This document shows positions 13,637 to 24,391 of a stretch of 64,000 nucleotides of DNA, piece by piece (the first letter of the stretch is position 1; each line of letters opens with the position of its first letter). The position numbers and the translations under genes are program-made. Below the pieces are notes generated by a model. The model was not told where the DNA came from. It ran no database searches and was given only the letters and a program-made list of their open reading frames with translations. This stretch comes from Planococcus citri (taxonomy: Eukaryota; Arthropoda; Insecta; Hemiptera; Pseudococcidae), in contig NC_088679.1 in NCBI RefSeq assembly GCF_950023065.1, positions 682,001 through 746,000 of the forward strand. Reading direction: 5' to 3'.

Positions 13637-14642
13637 TGATGGTAGCGTAGCGTGGCGTAGCGGCGCGAAACAAACGACCAAAAAACACAAACGAAAATAG
13701 CGTAAAAAAACAACAACAACGTAACGATGGGGTGCGGAGCATCGTAATAATACGAATAGCAACAAATTGGACATTAACTAATGTTGAAATTAAGAAGACG
13801 ACAACGACGACGACTAACGCTCGGTAAATTAAAGAAAGCGTTTTAGTACATAACATTATGGTGGAAGAAGAATGGACGGGGTGATGGCGGCAGTGGTAGC
13901 ATTAACGGACGAGTAACTGAGACACATCGATCACCAGCGAGTGGAGGGTTGGCGGGTCGTCGAGCTCTGCGCTATAGGGCCAGGGCCAGAGTCAGGGCCA
14001 GCACCGCAACTTCGCGATGGTTGGCAAAATTTTTTCGGCGAGCCAGCCAGCAAAACAAAAAGATTTAATTCGTTCTTATCTGACGTCGAACATCGAATAT
14101 GGTCTTTTACGCGCGTAAAATCGCTATCTACCGAAGCACGGTTTAATGACTCGGTCAATTACCCATTTTAGACGTTTAACCCGCCTATGCTATTTTAAAA
14201 GGGTGGCGGTAGCTGAAGCTGAAGCTGTAGCGACAGCGGCGGTGGCGGCGGCGACGCGGTGCACCATGTGGAATTTCTCGAGTGGCTTTCTAAATCTTTA
14301 CAAAGTTGCTCCTTTAACAATAACTTATTTAACAATATCATTTCATCCTAACCGCGCTTTATAACAATTTCTGCTCGGCAAGATTTATCGGATGTTGTTT
14401 TCTCAATTTGTTGAAATACCAAGCTAAACCAATATCCTTTATCTTTATGGCCAAATGCTACTTCCAATGAAACGCCCAAAATGTTTTCATTTCCAAGCCG
14501 CACCACCACCACACTCATCCACGGCTACGGCTACCGCTACCGCGCTGTGCGTTTTACTCGTACGAGTATGTGTGCCACTGCCTACTGCCATGCCATGCCA
14601 TACGACCACGCACCCCGAGCCATTGGGTCATACTCGTATATG

Positions 14643-14668
14643 TACATACATACATACATACATACATA
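14643..14668. repeat. (TACA)n microsatellite
   Basis: About six TACA units. Confidence 0.95.
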
Positions 14669-14829
14669 GCATGGTACTGTATAGCGAGCCGGCAACACAA
14701 ACCGCACTCCATACTTCGTCCCGAAATACAGACCGACTCAATTTTTTTCGTAGGTACTCTCTCGATAATTGTCATCGTTTTGATCTGCAACGTGCAATAG
14801 ATGTTGATCGCAATTTCTTTCAAGGTACT

Positions 14830-14970
14830 TACCTAATACCTATGAAATTTAAAACTTCAATTTTGCATTTCTGGCGCAGAACCCGCTTACCTTTCTAGTC
14901 AACATTTCTCATCAGAGCCCTTCAGAGACTTGTAAGCAAGAGCTAGACATCCGTGAAATAGCAAAAAAAA
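14830..14970 (+). repeat. Composite dispersed repeat, hallmark module
   Basis: ttttgcatt followed by TCTGGCGCAGAACCCGCTTA (14870-14889), then ctagtcaacatttctcatcag and cccttcagagacttg. This is one of the better preserved hallmark modules, and its tail sets the family consensus. Confidence 0.8.
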
Positions 14971-15579
14971 ATATACCTACACGAGATATCTATACGATGT
15001 GTACATACTCGTACACCAAGTTCACAAAATTTATCTTTATTATTCAAAATTACCTATAAGTACAACGCGAAAATTCTTACAGTACGAAGTGCTCAAAATG
15101 GTCACTGTTGACCTCAATATAGTACCTACTTTGAATAACATTTCTCGATGGATTTAACATAAGGAGTGAGCATCGCGTGGTCTCCATATAAAAATGGAAC
15201 ACTTCAAAAAAATGGAATTTACTCGTAGGTACCATGAAATTTCAAATTTCAGTTTTTTTTTTTTTTTTGAGAAAAAAAATCATACAAACTACGCATTCTA
15301 AGAAAAAACTAACGACATTACGACGGTTGGAAATTCAATTCTATACAACTTTGCTCGCGTGTTATTTTTTTGTAGGATGCTTCGTTTCGCCTCCAGATAA
15401 ATTTTAATGAAACCCCACAACTCAAAATGTTTTCCAAACATTGAAATGTTTCCTCTTAAAGAACTCATTTTCAAAAGTAGGTACCTATTCTTATGCTAAA
15501 TGAAGGTATACGATCCAATCTTTAAAATGCGGTAGGTACTATTCGTTCCTTAATACATTTAGAAGATATTTAAAAGATT
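14971..15579. other. AT-rich DNA, no feature seen
   Basis: Contains a T run at about 15250-15269. No gene or transposon ends recognised. Confidence 0.5.
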
Positions 15580-15800
15580 CGAACGACCGGCTCTGTTTCC
15601 GATTAGGTCTGAAGCAATAAAAACGTCAAAGTTTTGCATTCCGGGCGCAGAACCCGCCCACACCTCCCTGTTGAAATTTATCCATACAGCCCTTCAGTCG
15701 TTAGAGGACTGACTGAAAATATACGTGTCTAGTTGTTTTCATACGCTCTAATTTACTATATTTAGACTGACCAAATTTATTTTTTGATTTTCGACAAATT
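15580..15800 (+). repeat. Composite dispersed repeat, hallmark module
   Basis: TTCCGGGCGCAGAACCCGCC at about 15639-15658, preceded by aagttttgca and followed by cagcccttcagtcg. One T-to-G change in the core. Confidence 0.75.
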
Positions 15801-17329
15801 TTTTGAAAATCTAAAATTCATCATTTCGAGAGATTTTCATCTCTTCAAAAAACGAAATCACGCGTTTATTCGGTAGAAATGATGAAAATTTACCCCGAAT
15901 GCTACCTTATCAACTCTCTGGGCGATTTCTCCAGAATTTCGAAACCGTCATTTTTACTGAATAGATACCTAAGTAGGTACTTACCTACATCTTTTCAAAG
16001 CACGGATTGCCAAAAGTAACCCGTTATAAATTTTCAAAAATTCTCCAAAAATCGAAAAAAGCAGTTTGGTAGCGAGTTGATGTGGTATATTTTGTAAAGT
16101 TTCGGGTTAGGTATTCTTATTTTCTCGGAGTAGGTACGATGTGGACATTTTTGAAGGAAGGAAAAAATGAGGCGAACCAGTTGATCCGCCTTAGAAAAAA
16201 TTAAAAAATAGGGTCGAAAAATTATTTCGATGAGACTCCGCTCAGCCTTTATTGCCATCACTGACTAATGACTAAGCCCTGAGAAAGTCACCGAATACTG
16301 GAAAGCGCTTGTTTCGACATTATTATCTTCCTTACGGCTACTGTTTTTTTCGTTGGGTTCAGCTCTTGTACCCGGCGACGCGACGTGGTTTACCTCGCAA
16401 GCCCCGAAAATGAAATGAAATGCGAAATATTCGTTCCCTACTCGTATTGTAACGGATGCCTGCGCTGAACGTTTTTAATAGGTACGCTTACAGATCAGCT
16501 AACAATCTACATAAAAAACAAAAAAAAAACACTATATCCGAGATGAAAATTCATTTGAATAAAATTAATCAAAACTTTATTGATATTGCCAAGGTTAAAC
16601 GTTCAATTCGAGCGTGAAATTGCGATTAAGCGTCAAATGTCGCGGCAAAATGATATTTATTAGGTGGTCATTGGCACTCTTCCGTCCGCACCGCCTCACT
16701 CGGCCTCCCTTTATGCGCTATACTCGTACGTACATACGTACGTACTACGTAGATGTGCGAACTTACGAACACGTGCACGAATAAGTTTACGCAATTTGCA
16801 ACGTATTCGAAATCCTACCACCCGTGTTCTAACGCTATCATGCTAATACTTTAGGGTATACTGATACGAGTAAATGCCAGCAGTTTTCGCAATTTTCAGA
16901 TCTCATTCATCATGCGCTAGAATTAGGCTAATAAAATTTCATGGATAGGTACTTACAATATATGCATATCTATATTTTATTTTTCAATTTTCTTAAAATA
17001 GACCTATACGTTATCAAGGCGTTTTCCCAAAATAATAATCCTGATGAAGGAACCTTTAACGGATTATTTTTAGACCTTCCGCAATGATTTGAAATTCTCA
17101 AATATTTCACGCAGACCTTCATTCTGAGTACCTAGAAAGTTGCTCAAAAATGTTTTCAGTGCCGGAGCTGTCTCTGAGGGTGATACTAAAACTCCTCTAA
17201 GGGGACACACTTTTAAAAATTCGTCGTGTGTTTGCTCTTACCCAATCCGTCAAATTTTTCAAAACGGCATGTCATTATCCAGTTTCAACCAAACAAAATA
17301 AAATCTGTCCACTCTACCCCATTTAAAAC
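15801..17329. other. Non-coding DNA, no gene seen
   Basis: AT-rich in the first half, word-rich near 16700-16760 (TACGTACG words). Some blocks near 16030-16260 may be eroded repeat, but I could not align them. Confidence 0.45.
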
Positions 17330-18560
17330 TTCCTTCGCAGAAAAAACTTTTCATTTTACTGCTCATTTTGAGGCAAACAAAAGTCAAATTTTACATTCCT
17401 GGCGCAGAACCCGCTCACGTCTCTAGCCAACGATTTTCGTCACAACTCGTCGTCAAACACGCCTAAACTAGACCCGAATACGCTTTTAATGCTTTTGACG
17501 ATTTTTCCTTCAATTTCTAAAACGTACCTACCTACCTGCCTACCTCGTACGTGAACAGCAAAAAAGTTGTCGAAAGAGGGGGAAGAGCAGCGAAAAATTT
17601 TCATCTACGAAAATCCAACTTGAAGATAGGTAAGTAACTTTTTCAAACGTAGGCGAAAAAAGAACAAACAGCCGTTTCTCCTTCCTGGTCATTCTGAGGA
17701 AATTTCAAGTCCAATTCTGACAATCCTGGCGCAGAACCCGCTAACCTATCAGTTAATATTTTTCATCACTGCCCTCTACAGTCTACACAGTTGTGAAACT
17801 ATACCTAGGCATCAGTTTAATGGCACTTTTCTCAATTTCTCAACAAATCTGTCGCTATAAATTATACGAAAACTTGGCAAAAAACTATTAGGTAGGTATA
17901 TCCATGCATGGAGAAGAAAATGTAGCAAAAAATATCAATCTCCCAAAATTCCGAGTACCTACAAGATTATCTACTTCATCAAAGATCAGGGAACGATGAA
18001 CAGAAAGTCCTTCATGCATTCTTTCCAGTTCGAAAACAAATTGAAAGTCAAATTTTTCACTCCTGGCGCAGAACCCGCCTACATCTCTGGTCAATATTTC
18101 CATCGCTACTCTTCAGACAGTTGTAAAACTACGCCTAGAAACTAGTTTAATGGCACCGCCCTCGATTTCTAAACATATCTTGTCACCATACTCGAATGGC
18201 AAAAAAAATCATTCCTGGCGCAGAACCCGCTCACAGTTCTGGGCAAAATTTCTCATTATATTTTTCAATTTTTGTTGAATTTTTAAAAATTAAATTCGCC
18301 CCAAAACGGAAAAAATTGAAATTTTACCTAATTAAGCCGAAAAGCTAAAATTTTGTATGATAATAGATATGTATTTTCGACCCACCGAATCGATCGCAGA
18401 TAGTTTAAAACCGTTTTCAGCAGTTCTGGAGCTTCGGGCAGATCTACAAATTGACTTACTACGTTGAAATTTCATTTGGCTTTTGAAAAATCGCTGAGGA
18501 CTTCGGAGTGGCCCAAAATTACTAATCGTTTACATTGTACGGAAGTTGAATCGAAGGATT
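17330..18560 (+). repeat. Array of four hallmark modules of the composite repeat
   Basis: The core occurs at 17398-17415, 17724-17741, 18061-18078 and 18213-18230, all in plus orientation. Intervals between starts are about 326, 337 and 152 bp. Each core follows a caatttt/aaattttt.cattcctgg lead and is followed by a variant of tctctggtcaatatttctcatcac. After the last core come a ccgttttcagcagttctggagcttcgggcag block (about 18411-18441) and an A/T-rich tail. This is the densest cluster of the family in the window. Confidence 0.8.
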
Positions 18561-20150
18561 TATTCGTACTGGTTCATTTTGCTCAACACAATATATATAT
18601 ACATATACCTATACCTATGCTATGAAAAAGCTTGGAAATCGCCCTTAGAACGGGTTTTTGTATATTATTTTGAACTACCAGCGTATAATTTTTCAAAAAT
18701 TCAAAAATGAACTCGAGCATTTGAAATTTTGGTTTCTAGGGTTTTAGGACACGCTCTTTCGATCCAGCTTGATGTTGTACAGATCACAGAGTGTGAATTC
18801 AAGTAAGTACGACTTGCTATGTTGCTAAAGTTATTGAAACTATTACGAAACGGGCGCGATGTGAAAAGAGAAAAAATTCGAAGGACATATTCTAGAAGGC
18901 GCGATTGTGTCCCATCCAGCTGGTTGATTTATCGAATTAACACATTATTTCCACCTATATTAGTTCATTAAGAAATGCCTCGCGCTGGTCCGTGTGGTTT
19001 GGTGTGCGGTGTCGTTGTCGGAAGAATCATAAACGTACAAATACGTACATCTACTATTGATACCGGAACCAGCATACTGCTGGCACTCGCTCATCCTCAC
19101 CTACACCTACCAACCGACCGACCGACTGACATGGGTCATTTTATCGCTTCGTTTAGCGATTCGAGCATTTAGGTTAAGCTTACACGGACGGCGACGCGAC
19201 CGGCGCGTCTTTTTTGAAGCGTGTAATCGTTTCGCTTATACGGCCGATTGCGTCCAGTCAAAAATATGGGCCGAAAAGCGCCATACGACTTACGACTATA
19301 CCACCGCATCTCCGAGACACGTGTTAGCGCGTCCCACACTCTCTCGATCTCTACTGCGTGTCACGTGGTGAAGCGACGCGACGTGTCGTGTCGTGTCGTA
19401 CGAGTTTGTCTGCTGAGATTTTGTCGTCCATTCGCTCAAGTAAAAACTCGCTTACACGTACGTAGTAGATCGATGAAAATGTACATGCATTATGCACGTA
19501 CACATAGGTACCTACCTAAAATGTGGTAACTTTGGACCACGCTGATAAAAAAAAAAAAAACGCATCTTCGTATCGTGTCATCGTGTGCAAGAAACTTGAA
19601 AATACTCGTAAAACGTAAACTCGGAGTAGAGGGTGAAAAACCTCAACTTTTGTATCAGTCGCGAGCCGTACCCATAGCACAGAGGCCGGTATCGGTATGT
19701 GCGCGCTTCTGCCCATATTACGATAACGTTAGCTTTTCCTTTCCTCTACAGACTCGCACATTTTCCCAATGCCGATTCATCTTTGCAAAACAAGGCATTT
19801 TTCATTAAAGCAAAAAACAACTCCACTTCGTCAAACTTGTAACATAAAATGAATGAAAAGCGAGAGAAAAAGTTATATAGGAACGTAGCGACGGCTACCA
19901 TACCTTTTTGCCTGGCCTTTCAAAAAACAGCGCGAGTATTTCAGTATGGTATAGAATGAAACTCGGCTACCGCGTCACGCTTACGCAACGTCGAATGGAA
20001 ATTTTTTTCCATTTTTCGCTCGTCCTTTGAACTTGTTGTAAGATTCCATAAACTGTACCTAATCTAATACCGAACAAGTCGCGCGATTATTCTACTCGCG
20101 CAACTATTCGGCTTATACGGTGTCGTAATCGTACTTCTTTGAGACAAGAC
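18561..20150. other. Non-coding DNA, no gene seen
   Basis: A cacgctctttcgatccagcttg block at about 18752-18775 belongs to the composite repeat. A TCGTGTCG-type tract lies at about 19380-19400 and an A run at 19547-19560. Otherwise word-rich, with spurious open frames. Confidence 0.45.
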
Positions 20151-20530
20151 AACGCTCACTGCAAACGGGGATGATAATGTGGGCAAAGTTTTCTACTCCT
20201 GCCGCAGAACCCGCTCACCTTTCTGGTCAATATTTCTTACGCCAAACGTCAACTTCGTGACATTCTAATCAACTTAGGTAGAAACGCGTTTTGCCAATAC
20301 TAATTTCTGAACGGCAAAAAGGTAATCGTACGAGGAGGTGGGAGAATAGCAAAAAATTTCCAATCTCGAAATTCCTACTCGATGATTGTTTGTTTTTTTT
20401 TAATGGAAGGCAAATTTTTTTGGAGCAATTGCAATTCAAATTTGTCATTCCTGGTGCAGAACCCGCTCACTTCCGTGGTCATAATTTATCGCCGCAACCC
20501 ATTAGTGACTCTATGTAGATTGCCTAATTA
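20151..20530 (+). repeat. Two hallmark modules of the composite repeat
   Basis: TCCTGCCGCAGAACCCGCTC at about 20197-20216 and TTCCTGGTGCAGAACCCGCT at about 20448-20467, each followed by a variant of tctggtcaatatttctta. The two are about 250 bp apart, similar to the spacing in the 17.4-18.2 kb array. Confidence 0.75.
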
Positions 20531-20944
20531 AAATACGTATCCATTTAGGATACAGTTTTTGAATTCGATTTGGTGAAACATTTTTCTGAGGTGATATGGA
20601 ATTATTATCATTATTATTGGGGTATCGTCAAGCATGTGCGTGATAAAAATCTTGTTTATTACTACTCAAATTTTCAATTTCAATTTCAATTTTTTTTGCA
20701 ATGAAACGACCTTTTTTGCGTTGATTCCAACATGAGTTAACGAGTTTTCAATCTTAATACAATATACTCGTATTAGGGTGATTTAAAATGAAGCGACGAT
20801 GCCACGGAATTCAATTCAACGGTGATTTAGACTGGACGACTGCAAACGAGGAATACATTTTTCTGGGTAATTTAAGGGTAGGTAGTAAAGTTTTTATGGT
20901 GATTTATATATGTATATATTTTTTTCGCGATGATTTCGAAGAAT
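20531..20944. other. AT-rich DNA next to the palindromic element
   Basis: No feature recognised. A run of seven T and tcgcgatgatttcgaagaat directly precede the element; I find no matching copy after its far end. Confidence 0.5.
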
Positions 20945-21797
20945 AAAGGGTACCCCCGGATAAGATAGGCAAAATGCCCTTAACCTCAGATTTCGATGAA
21001 ACTCACAGGGTATGTTTAGTACCCCCAAAAAATAATTTTGGGCCCATAGCCCGCTTCCCACCCCACCCCCCTCAGCCAGGGGGGCCAAAAAACGCGTTTT
21101 TCAGGGGAAAAATTCTGTATCAGCGCGTAATTAAGATAAATTGATTCTGTAAACGAATATAGTTAGAGGATACATGGACGTACCTTCCTGAACTTTTTCA
21201 GAATTTTTCATCGTATGGGGGGAGAAGGGGGGGACAAAAGAAAACTTTAAACCAACATTACTCCGGAACGAAAAAACATACCAAAACGATTTTTTCGTCA
21301 AATATGTATTTTTAGGTCTACTTTCTATAGAAGTCATCACCCGGCCATTTGGAGTGGTGGGTCAAGCTCAAAAGCTCAAAAAACTCTCAAAAAACCACGT
21401 TTTTTGCGTTTTTCTCCAAAAATATGGACAAATGGCGGAAATCGAAGAGAACCAAGTTGTTCAGCGTGAAATTTTACCTCAGAATTGTGTATTTGAAAAT
21501 TCATCTACACCGCGTGATCGTAAAACTACATGCGCAGAAGTATTTGTGCTTACATCAAGATAACTGAAAGGGTATTCCTGGGTAAAATAGGTGAAATGCC
21601 CCTATCCTCGGATTTCTGAAATTTTGATGAAACATTGTTGGGTACCATAAAAAAAAATGTCGGAGCCAAATAATTCTCCCCCCACCCCCCTTCCTTGCTC
21701 ATAATAGCGAAAAAAGGGCCTTGTTCGGGGAGAAAAAATCCATGCTTCAACGAGTTTTGAAAAAAAATCTGTATTCACTCAAAATATATGGAGGAGA
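20945..21797 (+). repeat. Left arm of the palindromic element
   Basis: Pairs with 23541-24391. The arm holds two diverged tandem sub-units: one starts gggtacccccggataagatagg (20948) and the second gggtattcctgggtaaaatagg (21569). Each runs from a taagatagg/taaaatagg phrase through a C-rich block (21059-21071 and 21678-21690). Sub-unit spacing is about 620 bp. The only difference from the right arm that I found is the dinucleotide CT at about 21071-21072, absent on the right. Confidence 0.9.
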
Positions 21798-21941
21798 TAT
21801 GATTCTAGCAACTTGAATTTTTTTCAAAAATTGTTGCCCCCCCCAGGGGAGAGATATTGACAAAAGAAAATTTGAAACCACCGTATCTCCGAACCTAATT
21901 CAAGCACATGAAATTTTTTTCAAAAATGTAACTGCATGAGT

Positions 21942-22669
21942 CAGTACCGGTGCCAGGATTTTTCCTTGGAGGGGGATAATTGGGTCAGAACCAAACAATT
22001 TTGCCGTCTCATTTTTTTGGGTGGGGGGGGGGGGGTAAAAATTAAGCTTCTCGGAGAGCAGAAATCAAATAAATACAGTGGAATAGTCAGCATTTCCTCA
22101 AGGGGGAGGCAAAACCAGATTTTTAGGCATGAAAAATCGAAATTAGGAGTCATTTTCTGGAAACCTATCGTGATGTGTGATGATTATATTATGAAAGCGA
22201 AGGCAAAATTACTGCTCGAGCGAAGCGAGAGCGAAAATTTTTAGAAAAAATGGGTCCGAACAACAAAAAAAAAAGTTCACTTTTGCATGTTTTATTTCAA
22301 ATTTTCATTCGCAAGGGAGGACAATGGCACCCTTCACTCCCTGGCCACGCCACTGAATAAATATATCATTTATTTATTTAATTTTTAAAAGGAGGGACCT
22401 CAATGACTGAAATTTGCCTGCAAAGTATTATTCAAAGTAAATCGTATACAAATATACCAGTAATATGGGCTTGAGAAGAAAAAAAAGGCTTCTTCTTCTC
22501 AAAAAAGATGAAAAAAAATGAACATTGGTTTATAATCGGCATCCATCTCAGTGAAACAAGAGCGCAAAAATGCTTGGAAAATTCCCACTTTATAGCATCA
22601 AAATTTTTTCAAAAAAAATTGGCCTCTGGGGGGATTATCACCCAAATCCCCCCCTTAAAACCGGCACTG
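21942..22669. mobile_element. Nested hAT-type insertion
   Basis: The 8-bp sequence GCATGAGT occurs immediately before the left end (21934-21941) and immediately after the right end (22670-22677), the duplication length of the hAT superfamily. The ends read CAGTACCGGT and, from the right on the other strand, CAGTGCCGGT. No transposase is present in 728 bp. An internal GGCCACGCCACTG at 22343-22355 is itself a hAT-like right end, so the element may be a chimera or hold a still younger or broken copy. It interrupts the spacer of the palindromic element and is therefore younger than it. Confidence 0.85.
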
Positions 22670-23209
22670 GCATGAGTACTATAATTGGCATTTTTTTCAA
22701 ATTTTCCCTCCAAGTGGGCCATCTTCCCATTTCATAGATGAAATATCAGTATTGGTGAAAAAAAAATTGGAAGAATTTTGAAAATTCACGGAGAAATCCC
22801 CGTCTGAAGTTTAGATGGGAGCGGGTCGCGGGACAGAAGCACGACTAAATAAGTTCAATCGATTACACACAGTCTTAAGAACGAATGATGAAAATAACGA
22901 ACAAATCGATTTCATATTTCGACCCGTTGTAAAATTAGAACGCTCTCCGTAGAGCATACCCTTCAACTCCAATTTTTGGGCCATAGGCTCCCCCTCTCCA
23001 AATTTTAGGGCGAAAGTAGACTGACAATATGGGTATCATTATCATATGAACCGAACTCGCTGAACACGAATATGAAGTTTGATTTGCAGTTGGACCCCCT
23101 CCTAACCACCACATTGGGGAGTGGGGTTGCCCAAAAATTAGAGTTTTTGTGAAAAATGCTTCATTATAGCGCTATTTACGCCATGCAACTTCTTAATCGA
23201 GGTTTTCTT

Positions 23210-23530
23210 GAATTACAAGTAGGCCTAGCCTACTTTTCAACAAAAATTTAGGAATTTTTGCCAATCTTTATCAATTTTTTGAAACCTAAAATATTGGCGT
23301 CACTGCGTTCCAAAATATTTCCTCAGTTTCAGAAATATATTATCTTTCAATATTTTTTTGTCATTATAGCGAAACTTTTGCGAAGAAAATATTTTCAAAA
23401 CACCAACTACTAATACCCCCTCTACAAAAAAAATTTACTTTTCAATTGCTCAGTGGAACTCTAAAAGTGGCCTTGGATTTTGATGGCAATAGCATAGATT
23501 GACGCAGAATCTCAAATACCTTTGTACTTT
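23210..23530 (+). repeat. Second dispersed repeat family, copy 2
   Basis: Aligns with 7800-8130; the best block is gattttgatggcaatagc followed by cgcagaatctcaaat (about 23476-23517). It stops about 10 bp before the right arm begins. Confidence 0.65.
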
Positions 23531-23540
23531 CATTATACTG

Positions 23541-24391
23541 TCTCCTCCATATATTTTGAGTGAATACAGATTTTTTTTCAAAACTCGTTGAAGCATGGAT
23601 TTTTTCTCCCCGAACAAGGCCCTTTTTTCGCTATTATGAGCAAGGAAGGGGGGTGGGGGGAGAATTATTTGGCTCCGACATTTTTTTTTATGGTACCCAA
23701 CAATGTTTCATCAAAATTTCAGAAATCCGAGGATAGGGGCATTTCACCTATTTTACCCAGGAATACCCTTTCAGTTATCTTGATGTAAGCACAAATACTT
23801 CTGCGCATGTAGTTTTACGATCACGCGGTGTAGATGAATTTTCAAATACACAATTCTGAGGTAAAATTTCACGCTGAACAACTTGGTTCTCTTCGATTTC
23901 CGCCATTTGTCCATATTTTTGGAGAAAAACGCAAAAAACGTGGTTTTTTGAGAGTTTTTTGAGCTTTTGAGCTTGACCCACCACTCCAAATGGCCGGGTG
24001 ATGACTTCTATAGAAAGTAGACCTAAAAATACATATTTGACGAAAAAATCGTTTTGGTATGTTTTTTCGTTCCGGAGTAATGTTGGTTTAAAGTTTTCTT
24101 TTGTCCCCCCCTTCTCCCCCCATACGATGAAAAATTCTGAAAAAGTTCAGGAAGGTACGTCCATGTATCCTCTAACTATATTCGTTTACAGAATCAATTT
24201 ATCTTAATTACGCGCTGATACAGAATTTTTCCCCTGAAAAACGCGTTTTTTGGCCCCCCTGGCTGGGGGGTGGGGTGGGAAGCGGGCTATGGGCCCAAAA
24301 TTATTTTTTGGGGGTACTAAACATACCCTGTGAGTTTCATCGAAATCTGAGGTTAAGGGCATTTTGCCTATCTTATCCGGGGGTACCCTTT
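23541..24391 (-). repeat. Right arm of the palindromic element
   Basis: Reverse complement of 20945-21797. Three pairs of open frames in the two arms (for example 21349-21567 and 23771-23989) translate identically, so no substitutions occur in those stretches. Coordinates of paired bases add to 45338 in the inner part and 45336 at the outer end, which locates the single 2-bp indel. Confidence 0.9.

Larger units (their letters stand above)
9671..14829. other. Word-rich non-coding DNA with many microsatellites
   Basis: No gene is supported across about 5 kb. Simple tracts include TTCACG at 10204-10220, GGTGGC/GGTGAC at 10331-10375, GCGGTAT at 10407-10432, cccatat/ccccata at 10840-10890, (TC)n at 13348-13368, (CAA)n at 13613-13636 and (CATA)n at 14643-14668. 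Open frames over these tracts read as repeated residues and are rejected. Confidence 0.5.
20945..24391. mobile_element. Large palindromic (foldback-type) element, 3.4 kb
   Basis: Two inverted arms of 853 and 851 bp (20945-21797 and 23541-24391) flank a 1743-bp spacer. The outermost bases are AAAGGGTACCCCC on the left and the complement on the right. No transposase-like frame exists; every frame in the arms is short and appears twice, once on each strand. Long inverted ends with no gene are known for foldback, Galileo-like and non-autonomous Mutator-like elements; I cannot assign one, because I find no clear target duplication (left flank tcgaagaat, right flank ttttgcggc). The spacer contains a younger hAT-type insertion and a copy of the second dispersed repeat. 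The alternative is an inverted segmental duplication rather than a transposon. Confidence 0.8.

Noticed and set aside
17397..18230. Repeated cores as a CRISPR array
   Set aside because: Spacing is irregular and long, copies diverge, and the context is a eukaryotic genome.
21131..24207. Paired identical frames as a conserved gene family
   Set aside because: Their identity follows from the inverted arms; they are short and show no domain.
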